A stretch of DNA of 64,000 nt from Micromonospora arborensis (GTDB lineage: Bacteria; Actinomycetota; Actinomycetes; Mycobacteriales; Micromonosporaceae), in assembly GCF_003205615.1 (NCBI RefSeq), contig NZ_PYBV01000011.1:98606-162605 (forward strand), written 5' to 3'. The translations under genes were made by a program, and so were the position numbers. The notes under the pieces are model-generated. The model did no database searches. It saw nothing but the letters and a program-made list of their open reading frames with translations, and was not told where the DNA came from. Below, piece after piece: positions 1-8,898 of this stretch; within the stretch, counting starts at the first letter, position 1, and each line of letters begins with the position of its first letter.

Positions 1-3000
1 GTGGTAGGCCGACAACAGACCGCGTACTTCATCGGGGGTCCGCCGGCTGCGGTCCCGGCCGCTCTTCGGTTCGATGCCACCCGGTACGAGCTGCTGCTGC
101 GGCACCCGCTTGGGCAACCCGGAGCGGGTGGTCCCGGCGGGAGACGGTTCGGCGGCCTGGCTGGCCCGTGACCAACCCTCGTCCGCCGCCGTCCGCCAGG
201 CGTGCGGGTCCACGGCGGGCGCCGTGGGGGCCGCCGGTGCCGCGGGGGCCGTCCGGGCGGCCGGTGGCGGGGAGTACGACGGCGGCGTGCCGAGCCCGCC
301 GGCGGACGCGCTGCCGCGCCCCCCGGTGGCCGGCGGGGTGCTGCCGTCGGTGTTGGAGCTGCCGGGGGTGCGGGTCGGCAGTGGCGGTCGGGCCGGCGCG
401 GCGGTCGGCATGGACGCGGCACTCGGCTGACCGCCGTTGCCCGTGCGCAGCCCGGCATCGGCCGCAGCGGCGGCGGGCGCTGGCGGCTCGTCGAACTTGG
501 GCCGGGTGAAGATCGCGGTGGCGTCGTCGCCGTGCGACCGGAACCAGACCGCCTCCATCTCCCGGAAGATCGGTGCCTCGGCGGGGAATTCGGGCCGGGT
601 GCTGACCGGTACGGCGGGCACCGACGGCGCGGCGGGCGGTGCCACCGCGCCAGGCCCGGCGACCGGCCCGACCGGCAGACCCGAGGCGTTGCGCCCGTCC
701 GCGGCATCCGCGGTCGTTCCGCGCCGGGGCAGCGAATCGATCGTCGGGTAGGCCACGGTCGGGCTGCCCATCGAGGCACCCGCGCCGTTGCCGTACGCGG
801 GCCGCGCCGGCGGGAGTGGGGCGACGGGCGCCGGGGTGGCCGGCGCCGGCGGCACCGTCGAACGCGGGCCGGTGTAGCCACCCGCCTGGACGGCCGGGGT
901 GGTGTCCCGCGAGTCCAGCGGAGACTGCCACTGGGCGGGAGCCGGCGCGTTGGTCCGCCACTGGTCGGGCAGAGTGGCCGCCGACGTCGCGGCACCGGCG
1001 AGCTGCTCGGTGTGACCGACCGGAGTGAGCGGAGTCTGCTCCACGGCCAGCGGTTGACGTGGCCGACCGAGCGCCTGCTCGCGGCCCCGATTGGTGGGCA
1101 GCACCACGGTGGCGGCGGGCAACGTCACCTGGGCGACGGTGCCGCCCTCGACGTTGCGGCGCAGCTCCACCCGGATGCCGTAGCGGGAGGCGAGCCGACT
1201 CACCACGGCCAGACCCATCAGCCGGAACGCGGCGACGTCGACGCTCGGCGGCGCGGCCAACCGGCGGTTGAGCGAGTCGAGCTGCTCGTCGGTGAGGCCG
1301 AGCCCACGGTCCTCGATCTGGATCAGGACGTAGTCGCGGATCCGGCGACCGTCGGCGACCACCGTGGTGTTCGGCGGTGAGAACCGGGTCGCGTTGTCGA
1401 GCAGCTCGGCGACGAGGCGTACGACGTCGTTGACCGCGTTCGCGGCCACCGAGATGTCGGTGTCCACCGTGCCGAACTCGATGCGGTTGTACAGCTCGAC
1501 CTCGGACTGGGCGGCACGCAGCACGTCGACCACCAGCGCGTCGTCGCGGCGCGGCACGGCCGAGTCGGCGCCGGCCAGGACCAGCAGGTTCTCGTCGTTG
1601 CGGCGCATTCGAGTGGCCAGGTGGTCAAGCTCGAAGAGCTGCGCGAGCCGCTTCGGGTCCTCCTCGCCACGCTCGATCGCGTCCAGCTCGCCGATCATCC
1701 GGTCGACCAGGGTCTGACTACGGCGTGCCAGGTTGAGGAACATCGCCGAGACGCTGGTACGAAGCGCGGCCTGCTCGGCTGCGACCCGCACCGCCTCCCG
1801 GTGGACGACGTTGAAGGCCAACGCCACCTGACCGACCTCGTCGCGGCTGTTCAGCTGGATCGGGTCCCGGACCTGGCGGACGATCTCGTCCACCCCGCCG
1901 TCGCCGACGCTGCCCATGGTCTGCAGCCGCTGCACCGCGTCCGGCAGGTCGTGGTTGGCCACCGAGAGCGCACCCTCACGCAGTCGGCGCAACGAGTGGT
2001 TGAGCGAACGGGCCAGCACCACGGCCAGCGACACGGCGATGATCAGCGTCAGCAGAACCAGGATCGACTCGATCACGGCCTGCCGGATGACGTCCGCGCG
2101 CGCCTGGTCGGCCTGCTGGAACAGCCGGTCCTGCAGTTGGATCTCGGCCCAGCGCATCAGGTCGTTCACCGCGCCGATGGCGGCGGTGGCGTCCTGCGCG
2201 GTGACCAGCGGGCGCTGCCCGACCGAGCGGGTGATGTCGGTGGCCACCCGGTCGGCCAGGCCGACCGCGTCACCGGAGACGGTGCTGTCGACCAGGGCTC
2301 GCTGCACCGGGTCTGCCGCCAGGGAGAAGGCGAGCAGGGCCTCCTGCTGGCCGGTCAGGGTGGCCACGAAGGAGGAGAACTGCTCCGAGTCGAGCTGGCC
2401 CGCCGACAGGGCGGTGAAGGCGACCGCCTCCTCCTCGGCGACGGAAGCCTTGGCGCGGGCGAAGGCGGAGACCGCGCGGCGGCTGTCCGACAGGCTCTCG
2501 TCACCGGGCAACTGGGCCAGGCCGTCACCGTAGGCGACCAGGTCGGTGAGGATGACCCCGTAGCGGAGCACGGCCTCGGCGACCGCCATCTGCCGGTGGT
2601 CCAGCACCTCCTGGCGGGTGCCGTCCAGGGTCGACAGGTGGTTGTCGATGACGGCCAGGCGGTCCCGCAGGGCCGCCGGCACCTCGCCGATCCGAGCCCG
2701 CTCGGCGCGGTACTCGTCCACCTGCCGCTGCGTCTCACGGACCCGCAGGTTGTACGCGTCAGCCGACAGCTGCGAATTGGCCAGGTAGGCCGCCGCGGCC
2801 ATCCGCTCGGACTGGAGGTCCTGCGTGAGAGCGCTGACGTCGATGGAGAGGGCCGTCAGCGACCGGGCCCGGGTGGCATCGAAGGCGCCCTCGCCAACGG
2901 AGATCAGGCGGACCGTGGCCAGCGCGATCACCGCCGCCACCGGGACGACAAGAATCAACGCCAGTTTGGACCGGATCCGGGCATCCCGCAGTCGCGGCAA

Positions 3001-3063
3001 CCGTCGGCGCGTACGCCGACCGCCGTCGCCGAGCGCGGGCAGGGTCATCGGTCCGGTGCTCAC
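1..3063 (-). CDS. NIT-domain sensor histidine kinase (3' end outside window)
   Basis: Membrane sensor kinase, 1021 codons visible and still open at the window edge. After a basic N-terminus there is a membrane segment (LALILVVPVAAVIALATV, about residues 37-54), then an all-helical extracellular region of about 270 residues typical of nitrate/nitrite-sensing (NIT) domains, a second membrane segment (near residue 340), a HAMP-like linker, a DHp-like region (RRSQTLVDRMIGELDAIERGEEDP, then FELDHLATRMRRNDENLLVL) and a HATPase with N-box LLDNATRFSPP and G-box DRGLGLTDEQ. The tail is a long Pro/Ala-rich disordered region ending in the conserved-looking RTPDEVRGLLSAY. The GTG at 3063 is chosen because GGAGG lies 7 nt upstream; ATG 3048 is the alternative. 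In actinobacteria such kinases usually head a conservon (roadblock, DUF742 and GTPase genes), which would lie to the left. Ligand unknown. Confidence 0.9.
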   Translation of the reverse strand, partial: MSTGPMTLPALGDGGRRTRRRLPRLRDARIRSKLALILVVPVAAVIALATVRLISVGEGAFDATRARSLTALSIDVSALTQDLQSERMAAAAYLANSQLSADAYNLRVRETQRQVDEYRAERARIGEVPAALRDRLAVIDNHLSTLDGTRQEVLDHRQMAVAEAVLRYGVILTDLVAYGDGLAQLPGDESLSDSRRAVSAFARAKASVAEEEAVAFTALSAGQLDSEQFSSFVATLTGQQEALLAFSLAADPVQRALVDSTVSGDAVGLADRVATDITRSVGQRPLVTAQDATAAIGAVNDLMRWAEIQLQDRLFQQADQARADVIRQAVIESILVLLTLIIAVSLAVVLARSLNHSLRRLREGALSVANHDLPDAVQRLQTMGSVGDGGVDEIVRQVRDPIQLNSRDEVGQVALAFNVVHREAVRVAAEQAALRTSVSAMFLNLARRSQTLVDRMIGELDAIERGEEDPKRLAQLFELDHLATRMRRNDENLLVLAGADSAVPRRDDALVVDVLRAAQSEVELYNRIEFGTVDTDISVAANAVNDVVRLVAELLDNATRFSPPNTTVVADGRRIRDYVLIQIEDRGLGLTDEQLDSLNRRLAAPPSVDVAAFRLMGLAVVSRLASRYGIRVELRRNVEGGTVAQVTLPAATVVLPTNRGREQALGRPRQPLAVEQTPLTPVGHTEQLAGAATSAATLPDQWRTNAPAPAQWQSPLDSRDTTPAVQAGGYTGPRSTVPPAPATPAPVAPLPPARPAYGNGAGASMGSPTVAYPTIDSLPRRGTTADAADGRNASGLPVGPVAGPGAVAPPAAPSVPAVPVSTRPEFPAEAPIFREMEAVWFRSHGDDATAIFTRPKFDEPPAPAAAAADAGLRTGNGGQPSAASMPTAAPARPPLPTRTPGSSNTDGSTPPATGGRGSASAGGLGTPPSYSPPPAARTAPAAPAAPTAPAVDPHAWRTAADEGWSRASQAAEPSPAGTTRSGLPKRVPQQQLVPGGIEPKSGRDRSRRTPDEVRGLLSAYH

Positions 3064-3507
3064 GACATAGCCTCCGTCGTTTCTTCCCCGCCTGAGCCGC
3101 CGAGCCATGCCGTAAGCGGAGGGGACCACGCGCGGCACGGCCGCGATTTCATCAGAGAAGATCCTGTTTGGGAAGCCGCAGTGAGGTAGGAAACGGTCGG
3201 ACGGAGCGCGTCCCGTGATCCGGGCAACTGATACCTTCATTTCCGCAAGCCCCTGAACAGGGCATGTAACTCCTGAGTGGTCACGCGTGTATGCAAAGTG
3301 AGCTTTTGCAAACATTGCGTTACCCCAGCATGTGGGATGGCCGTCCCGAAAGTGCTGCCGGGGTCCGCGCTTGACCACAGCGCCGGCCATTGGCAAGGTT
3401 TTGCAGGCTTCGCGCACACCGTACGGCAGAGGAGATCCCGTCTTCCACTGAGGACGGATTAGCGGCGGTGACCGGGCAGCGCCCGCGCCCGCACCTGGAG
3501 GACTGAG
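3064..3507. other. Divergent intergenic region
   Basis: A 444-nt gap between the minus-strand kinase and the plus-strand binding-protein gene, so it must hold both promoters. It is less GC-rich than its surroundings around 3230-3320 and contains a TGCAAA/TTTGCA inverted repeat (listed separately). I could not identify a convincing -35/-10 pair for either gene. Short reading frames here have no Shine-Dalgarno sequence or protein-like composition. Confidence 0.6.
3292..3310. promoter_or_regulatory. Operator-like inverted repeat TGCAAA-N7-TTTGCA
   Basis: Perfect 6-bp arms separated by 7 nt, in the most AT-rich part of the divergent region. A related half-site (TTTTGCA) recurs near 3400. Its location between two divergent genes suggests a regulator-binding site; no regulator gene is visible nearby. 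Confidence 0.3.
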
Positions 3508-4686
3508 TTGAGCCCCATCCGCTCCGCGACCATCGCGGCGCTCGCATCGGCCGTAGTGGCCACCACGCTCGCCGGCTGCCAGTTTGGCGGGGCGGAGCAG
3601 GACACAAGCCCGATCTGGATCGCCGCCGACCTCGAACTCTCCGGCGCCGCCGCCCCGGTCGGGCGGACCTACCAGCGGGCCCTCGACCTCAAGGTCGAGC
3701 AGTTGAACTCCTCCGGCGCACTGAACGGCCGGGAGATCAAGCTGAAGGTGAAGGACAACCGTTCCGACTCGGCCGAGTCACTTCGCAACATCGCCGACTT
3801 CAGCAGCGATTCACGCATCAGCGCCATCATCATGGGTGGCTGCAACGAATGCGCGGTCGGCGCGGTCGGAACCATCAACGAGAAGCGGATTCCCACCATT
3901 GCGCTCGCCGCTTCCGGCGCGATCGCCGACCCAGTCGCCGAACGGCGCTACGTGTTCAAGCTGGGCCCCAACGCCCCGGACAGCGCGGCCGCGCTGACCA
4001 CCGAACTGCGCCGCAACAACATCCGCAAGGTGGGGATGCTCGTCAGCGACGACGACTACGGCCGGGAGGGCGCGGCCGCGCTCAAGAGCGAGCTGGACAA
4101 GGCCCGCATCGCGCTCCGGGAGCAGAGGGCCAAGGCCACCGACACCGACGTCAACAAGCAGATCCAACAGCTCGCGGCGGGCAAGCCCGACGCGCTGGTC
4201 TTCTGGACCCCTCCGGAGCAGGCGACACTGGCCGCCACCAGCGCCCAGCAGACCACCTTCCGGGGTCCACTCTTCTTCGACGCGGGCGCAGCCGGCGACC
4301 TGTTCCTCGGCGGGGCGGCCAAGGCGACCGAGCGGGCCACGCTGATCTTCACCCAGACGATGGTGATCGACGACGTGATCGCGACCACACCGGCCAAGGC
4401 GGCGCGGCGGCAGTGGTTCCAGGACTACACCGCGCGCTTCGGCGGTTACAACGGGTCCTCGTCCTTCGCCGCGGACGCCGTCCAACTGATCGTCGACGCG
4501 GAACTTCGCGCCGGCGGCGAAGCCGGGAAGGTCAACCGCAACGGCATTCGGGACGTGCTGGAGACGTCCCAGATGGACGGCCTGTCCGGCCCGATCCGGA
4601 TGACTCCCGACAACCACAGCGGGCTGATGCCGCAGGCGCTCACCACGCTGGTCGCCCGCAATGGTCGGTGGCGGTTGGCGGGGTAA
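3508..4686 (+). CDS. ABC transporter substrate-binding lipoprotein, branched-chain amino acid type
   Basis: 392 residues. A type II signal peptide ends in the lipobox LAGC (Cys about residue 23), so the mature protein should be lipid-anchored outside the membrane. The rest reads as a two-lobe periplasmic-binding fold of the Leu/Ile/Val family (Peripla_BP_6): IWIAADLELSGAAAPVGRTY near the mature N-terminus, GAVGTINEKRIPTIALAAS in the first lobe, and VGMLVSDDDYGREGAAALKSEL before the second. The TTG start has GGAGGA 5 nt upstream. No permease or ATPase gene is adjacent, so it is an orphan binding protein; it may act as a sensor partner of the divergent NIT kinase or share a distant transporter. 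Ligand cannot be read from sequence. Confidence 0.85.
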   Translation: MSPIRSATIAALASAVVATTLAGCQFGGAEQDTSPIWIAADLELSGAAAPVGRTYQRALDLKVEQLNSSGALNGREIKLKVKDNRSDSAESLRNIADFSSDSRISAIIMGGCNECAVGAVGTINEKRIPTIALAASGAIADPVAERRYVFKLGPNAPDSAAALTTELRRNNIRKVGMLVSDDDYGREGAAALKSELDKARIALREQRAKATDTDVNKQIQQLAAGKPDALVFWTPPEQATLAATSAQQTTFRGPLFFDAGAAGDLFLGGAAKATERATLIFTQTMVIDDVIATTPAKAARRQWFQDYTARFGGYNGSSSFAADAVQLIVDAELRAGGEAGKVNRNGIRDVLETSQMDGLSGPIRMTPDNHSGLMPQALTTLVARNGRWRLAG

Positions 4687-4735
4687 ACGCTTCTGGACCT
4701 CGTGTAGCTCGCGGGTTCGTCGGGGTGCCGGGTGG

Positions 4736-4805
4736 GGTGTGGCCGACCGTGCCCGACTCCGGGCGGTCAGGCTTGATCCCTCCGCCGGGCACGGTCGGCC
4801 ACACC
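4736..4805. repeat. Large perfect palindrome with conserved loop, copy 1
   Basis: Arms 4736-4755 and 4786-4805 are perfectly complementary (20 bp); the 30-nt loop at 4756-4785 contains a 26-nt core that is identical in the second copy at 14862-14935. It sits between the 3' ends of two convergent genes. The conserved loop is unexpected for a simple terminator and suggests a dispersed repeat family. Confidence 0.75.
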
Positions 4806-4826
4806 TCAGCGCGTCACCGTTTGACG

Positions 4827-4861
4827 AAAGGGCCGGCCTCCTCGTGGGGGGCCGGCCCTTT
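4827..4861. terminator. Bidirectional stem-loop terminator
   Basis: Perfect 12-bp stem AAAGGGCCGGCC / GGCCGGCCCTTT with an 11-nt loop, between the convergent 3' ends of the binding-protein gene and the permease gene. The A and T runs at the two ends suit termination in both directions. Confidence 0.8.
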
Positions 4862-4894
4862 GCGTTTCTTGGTGTTGATCTTTGGTGTGGATGG

Positions 4895-5755
4895 TTAGCG
4901 GCTGCTGGTGGTTTCTTTTACCCAGGGCAGCGCGGTCCGCTCGATCAGCAGGAGCGCCGAGTAGAGCAGGATGCTCACCAACGCCACCAACATGATCGCC
5001 GCCCAGGCGGTGGCGGTGTCGCCCACTCCGGCGTACTGCAGGATCAGGTAGCCAAGGCCACTCTCGCCGGCCTGGAACTCGCCGATCACCGCACCGATCG
5101 CGGCCAGCGGCATGGCCACCTTGAGCCCGACGAAGATCTGCGGCAGCGCCGCCGGGAAGCGCACCTTGCGGAACGCCTGCCAGCGGGAGGCGTTCCAGGA
5201 GCGCACCAGCTCCGCCAGGTCCGCCGGCGTGGTCGTCAGCCCGGTCGCGGTGGAGAGCACGATCGGGAAGAAGCAGAGAAGGAACACCATGGTCAGGATC
5301 GGCTTCTGACCCCAGCCGAGCGCCACCACCAACAGCGGCCCCAACGTGATCTTCGGCACGGCGTTCACCGCGACCAGCAGCGGGGTGAACATCCGCTCGA
5401 CCGTGCGGGAGCTGGCCAGGGAGAGTCCGATCAGAACACCGGCGACCGCCGAGAGGGCGAAGCCGGTCAGGATCTCCAGCAGGGTGTCCCAGGTGTGCTC
5501 CAACATCTGGGCGGGCTTGTCGACGAACGCGGCGAGCACGTCGCCGGGCGGCGGCAGAGCCGCGGGGTGGACCAACTCCAGCCGGGCGATCAGCCACCAC
5601 GCCGCCAGGGCGACCAGGAGGCCGGCTGCGGGCAGCAGCGCCGCCCCGGCCCCGGTGCGCAGACCGGCACCTCGACCCGCCCGCCCTGACTCGGGGCCAC
5701 TGCCCGCAGGTGGAGGTGCCGCCACCGCCGAATCCGCCGACCGGACGTCGGTCAT
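4895..5755 (-). CDS. ABC transporter permease, NitT/TauT (SsuC-like) family
   Basis: 286 residues, inner-membrane permease of the nitrate/sulfonate/taurine importer class. A Pro/Gly-rich cytoplasmic N-terminus is followed by about six membrane helices. The EAA loop that contacts the ATPase is visible as ELVRSWNASRWQAFRKVRFPAALPQIFVGLKVA, with the typical ...PAALP.I..GL pattern. ATG 5755 has GGAGG 5 nt upstream. It lies downstream of the cognate binding-protein gene, with a hairpin in the 101-nt gap, and its ATPase is read divergently from 7160. Substrate not deducible; alternatives in this family are sulfonates, pyrimidine precursors and aromatic acids. Confidence 0.9.
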   Translation of the reverse strand: MTDVRSADSAVAAPPPAGSGPESGRAGRGAGLRTGAGAALLPAAGLLVALAAWWLIARLELVHPAALPPPGDVLAAFVDKPAQMLEHTWDTLLEILTGFALSAVAGVLIGLSLASSRTVERMFTPLLVAVNAVPKITLGPLLVVALGWGQKPILTMVFLLCFFPIVLSTATGLTTTPADLAELVRSWNASRWQAFRKVRFPAALPQIFVGLKVAMPLAAIGAVIGEFQAGESGLGYLILQYAGVGDTATAWAAIMLVALVSILLYSALLLIERTALPWVKETTSSR

Positions 5756-5801
5756 CTTGTCCTCCTCGAAATCCCACGGCCCCCGGGGGCCGACGTGCGA
5801 C

Positions 5802-5839
5802 GGGGGTACGTCCCACCGGAATCGGCGGGACGTACCCCC
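5802..5839 (-). terminator. Intercistronic hairpin between binding protein and permease genes
   Basis: Perfect 13-bp stem (GGGGGTACGTCCC / GGGACGTACCCCC) in the gap after the binding-protein stop. Partial termination or 3'-end protection here would give more binding protein than permease, as is common for importers. Confidence 0.6.
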
Positions 5840-5856
5840 TGGTGGCGACCGGACGA

Positions 5857-6888
5857 TCAGGCCTTCGGCGCGAGGCTGAAGTCGATGATCTGCTCGGGGG
5901 TGATGTTCTGCTTCAGCGAACCAGCGCCCTGCAGGATGGCGATGCTCTTGGCGACCCGACCGCTGTCCAGGGTGCCGATCGCGGTGCCGGTGTTGCCGGA
6001 ACGGACGTACGCGGCCATCAGCTCAAGCTCGGCGGCGGCGGCGGCCGGGTTGGCGGCCTCGACGTTCTTCTTCAGGATCTCGCCGGCCTCCTTGGAGTTG
6101 GCCAGGCTGTACTCCAGGCCCTTGAGCAGCGCAGCGGTGAACCGCTTCACCATCTCGGGCTTCTCCTTGGCGATCTTCGAGGAGGTGATCAGCACGTTGC
6201 CGTAGAGGTCCTGCATCACGTTGCTGTACGGCAGCATGACGGCCTTCTTCCTGGCCGCCGCCTCGATGGTCGGCTGACCCACGACGAACTGGCCAATGCC
6301 GTCGACCGAGCCGTTGGCCAGCGTGCCGATCAGGGTCTGCGCGTCGCCGTTGACCCAGGTCACCTTGCTCGCGTCCACGCCGGCGAGCCGGGCGTACGTC
6401 GGGAAGAGGTTGCGGACCACGGAGCCGGGGGTGTCGGCGAGCTTCTTGCCCTCCAGGTCCTTCGGCGAGGCGATGCTCTTGCCCTCGAGCGTGGCGATGC
6501 CCGCCATGGTGCGCTGCTGGATCGCGGCCACCACGGTGAAGTCCTTCGCCTGGCCGTTGCCGACCTGGAGCAGACTGCCGGTGAGGTCGACCGGGCCGAA
6601 GTCGGCCTGACCGCCGACGATGGTCTGGATCACACCACCGGTGCCCTGACCGGCCTTGATCTCGACGTCGAAGCCGGCTTCCTTGAAGTAGCCCTTGTCC
6701 TTCGCCACCCAGGCGTAGGCGTCGCGGCCGAACTGACCGAAGGAGGTGAGGTAGGTCACCTTCTCCAGCGCCTTGCCGTCACCCCCCTTGGCGTCGTCGG
6801 CCGAATCCGACCCGCTGCTGCAGGCGGAGACAAGAGCGAGGGCGGTGGCCAGCGCGGCCGTAGCGACCGTACGGGTCAGCCTTCTCAT
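5857..6888 (-). CDS. ABC transporter substrate-binding lipoprotein, NMT1/THI5-like
   Basis: 343 residues. Signal peptide with lipobox VSAC (Cys about residue 23) followed by a Ser/Gly/Asp linker; the mature part resembles NitT/TauT (SsuA/NMT1) binding proteins, with YLTSFGQFGRDAYAWVAKDKGYFKEAGFDVEI near the start, GGQADFGPVD in the ligand cleft and a C-terminal helical lobe. ATG 6888 is chosen because MRRLTRT begins a normal signal peptide; the Shine-Dalgarno sequence is weak and distant. Same transcription unit as the downstream permease. THI5-like proteins also carry thiamine-pyrimidine precursors, but no TPP riboswitch precedes this gene, so a thiamine role is only a possibility. Confidence 0.88.
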   Translation of the reverse strand: MRRLTRTVATAALATALALVSACSSGSDSADDAKGGDGKALEKVTYLTSFGQFGRDAYAWVAKDKGYFKEAGFDVEIKAGQGTGGVIQTIVGGQADFGPVDLTGSLLQVGNGQAKDFTVVAAIQQRTMAGIATLEGKSIASPKDLEGKKLADTPGSVVRNLFPTYARLAGVDASKVTWVNGDAQTLIGTLANGSVDGIGQFVVGQPTIEAAARKKAVMLPYSNVMQDLYGNVLITSSKIAKEKPEMVKRFTAALLKGLEYSLANSKEAGEILKKNVEAANPAAAAAELELMAAYVRSGNTGTAIGTLDSGRVAKSIAILQGAGSLKQNITPEQIIDFSLAPKA

Positions 6889-7159
6889 CAGTGCACCATG
6901 TCCTTTCCGACCGGGGGCGGCTGGCCACCGGAGGGGGTTGTATTTGACGGGCCGGCAGGAGGGGTGGGAGCCGGGCGTCGCTGTAGTGAGGGGACTCTTC
7001 GCGGCCACAGCGTACGAGAAAGCCACGCTTGCGACGCCAGGCGTATCGGGTTGCGGAACGGAAACAACCTGATGACCACCCCGGACGGTGCGATACGCAG
7101 ACAGGCCCGCTAGCCTTTGCCGGATTCCTGACCGTTCACTCAGCGGAGGTCCGCCGGAG

Positions 7160-7945
7160 ATGATCCAACTGGCCGGGGTGTCGCGTACCTTCGAGGGCCG
7201 ATCTGGTCGGGTGGAGGCCCTGCGTGGCATCAACCTCGACGTCGCCGAGGGCGAGTTCGTCGCCGTGCTCGGCCGCTCCGGCTGCGGAAAGTCCACCCTG
7301 CTGCGACTGATCGCCGGCCTGCTCCCGCTGACCGCGGGCGAGATCACCGTGGCCGGTACGCCGATCACCCGCCCTCGGCAGGACATCGCCATGCTGTTCC
7401 AGAAGCCGGCGCTGCTGCCCTGGCGCACCGTGCTGGACAACGTCCTGCTGCCGGTGGAGATCTTCGGCTGGGGCCGCGCCAAGCACCGCGAGCGGGCCCG
7501 GCAACTGCTTGACGTGGCCGGGTTGGCCGGCTTCGAGAAGAGGCTGCCGCACGAACTCTCCGGCGGCATGCAGCAGCGGGTGTCGCTGTGCCGGTCGTTG
7601 ATCGGTGAGCCCCGGGTGATGCTGATGGACGAGCCGTTCTCCGCGCTTGACGCGCTCACCCGCGAGGAACTCTCCGGCGAACTCCAGCGCGTACACATGG
7701 AGAACAAGCCGACCATCGTCTTCGTCACCCACTCGATCGACGAGGCGGTGCTGCTCGCCGACCGGGTGGTCGTGCTGAGCCCTCGCCCCGGCCGGATCCG
7801 CAAGGTGGTCGACGTCAACATCCCCCGGCCCCGCACCCTGGGCCGCAACGCGCACCTGGCCGATGTCGCCCAGGTCAGCGCCGACCTCCACGAGCTGTTG
7901 ATGGAACGCGACCAGCCGGCCACGACCGACTCGGAAGGACGATGA
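7160..7945 (+). CDS. ABC transporter ATP-binding protein, NitT/TauT (SsuB-like)
   Basis: 261 residues; cytoplasmic ATPase of the importer. Walker A GRSGCGKST (about residues 37-45), Q-loop around MLFQKPALLPW, signature LSGGMQQR, Walker B VMLMDEP, and the switch His in FVTHSIDEA. ATG 7160 with upstream GGAGG is preferred over the longer frame that begins before 7100, because the extra residues have no homology-like character. A candidate -10 (TAGCCT, 7111-7116) would give a short leader. The stop overlaps the next ATG (ATGA), so the LLM oxidoreductase is translationally coupled to transport. Confidence 0.92.
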   Translation: MIQLAGVSRTFEGRSGRVEALRGINLDVAEGEFVAVLGRSGCGKSTLLRLIAGLLPLTAGEITVAGTPITRPRQDIAMLFQKPALLPWRTVLDNVLLPVEIFGWGRAKHRERARQLLDVAGLAGFEKRLPHELSGGMQQRVSLCRSLIGEPRVMLMDEPFSALDALTREELSGELQRVHMENKPTIVFVTHSIDEAVLLADRVVVLSPRPGRIRKVVDVNIPRPRTLGRNAHLADVAQVSADLHELLMERDQPATTDSEGR

Positions 7946-8898
7946 ACATGCGGGTTTCGGTCTTCACCGAGCCGCACCGGGGCGCCAGCTACGACGACCA
8001 ACTCCGGTTCGCCCGGCTGGTCGAGGCCTGCGGGTACGAGGGTTTCCTCCGCGCCGACCACTACCAGTCGATGGGCGCCGACCCCGGCCTACCCGGCCCG
8101 ACGGACGCGTGGCTGACCCTCGCCGCGCTGGCCCGGGAGACCGAACGGATCCGGCTCGGCACCCTGGTGACGTCCGCCACCTTCCGCCTGCCCGGCCCTC
8201 TCGCGGTGCTGGTGGCGCAGGTCGACCAGATGAGCGGCGGCCGGGTCGACCTCGGCATCGGCGCCGGCTGGTACGAGCGTGAGCACACCTCGTACGGCAT
8301 TCCGTTCCCGCCGGTCGGCGAGCGCTTCGACCGGCTGGCCGAGCAGCTCGAAGTGATCACCGGGCTGTGGCGCACCCCGTCCGGCGAGACCTACAGCTTC
8401 ACCGGCGACCACTACCGCCTGGTCGACGCCCCGGCCCTGCCCAAGCCGGTGCAGGTGCCCGGGCCACCGATCATCGTGGGCGGGCGCGGCCCCAAGCGCA
8501 CCCCCGAGCTGGCCGCCCGGTACGCCGACGAGTTCAACATGCCGTTCAAGTCCGTGGCGGACACGGCCAAGGCGTTCGACCGGGTGCGTGAGGCGTGCGA
8601 ACGCACCGGACGGACGGAGTCCGGGCGCGAGCCGTTGGTGCTCTCCGCCGGGATCGTCGTGGCCATCGGTCGGACCGACGCGGAGGCCCAGCGGCGTGCC
8701 GCGCCCCTGCACGAGAAGAGCGCCCTGCCGCCGGAAGACCCGGTGGTCGGTTCGCCCGCGCAGCTCGCCCAGCGGATCGGCGAGTTCGCCGCGATCGGCG
8801 CCACCCGGGTCCACCTGCGCCTGATCGACTTCGCTGATCTCGACCACCTCGAGCTGATCGCGGCCGAGGTGCTCCCCCAACTGGACGGAGAACGATGA
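7942..8898 (+). CDS. LLM-class F420-dependent oxidoreductase
   Basis: 318 residues, luciferase-like monooxygenase (TIM-barrel) family. The N-terminal strand RVSVFTEPHRG, the segment TERIRLGTLVTSATFRLPGPLAVLVAQVDQMSGGRVDLGIGAGW and PIIVGGRGPKRTPELAARYADEFN are typical of the F420-using actinobacterial branch; FMN use cannot be excluded. ATG 7942 overlaps the ATPase stop by 4 nt; ATG 7948 is a second possible start. It is coupled both to the ATPase upstream and the cupin downstream (ATGA), which suggests that it oxidises the compound brought in by the transporter or a product of it. Confidence 0.88.
   Translation: MNMRVSVFTEPHRGASYDDQLRFARLVEACGYEGFLRADHYQSMGADPGLPGPTDAWLTLAALARETERIRLGTLVTSATFRLPGPLAVLVAQVDQMSGGRVDLGIGAGWYEREHTSYGIPFPPVGERFDRLAEQLEVITGLWRTPSGETYSFTGDHYRLVDAPALPKPVQVPGPPIIVGGRGPKRTPELAARYADEFNMPFKSVADTAKAFDRVREACERTGRTESGREPLVLSAGIVVAIGRTDAEAQRRAAPLHEKSALPPEDPVVGSPAQLAQRIGEFAAIGATRVHLRLIDFADLDHLELIAAEVLPQLDGER

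Noticed and set aside
3237..3607. Small minus- and plus-strand frames in the NIT kinase/binding protein gap
   Set aside because: No Shine-Dalgarno sequence, no third-position G/C bias, and part of the frames overlaps the signal-peptide region of the real gene.
5857..8061. Extension of the binding-protein frame to 734 codons
   Set aside because: The N-terminal half is antisense to the ATPase gene; the signal peptide and lipobox fix the start near 6888.
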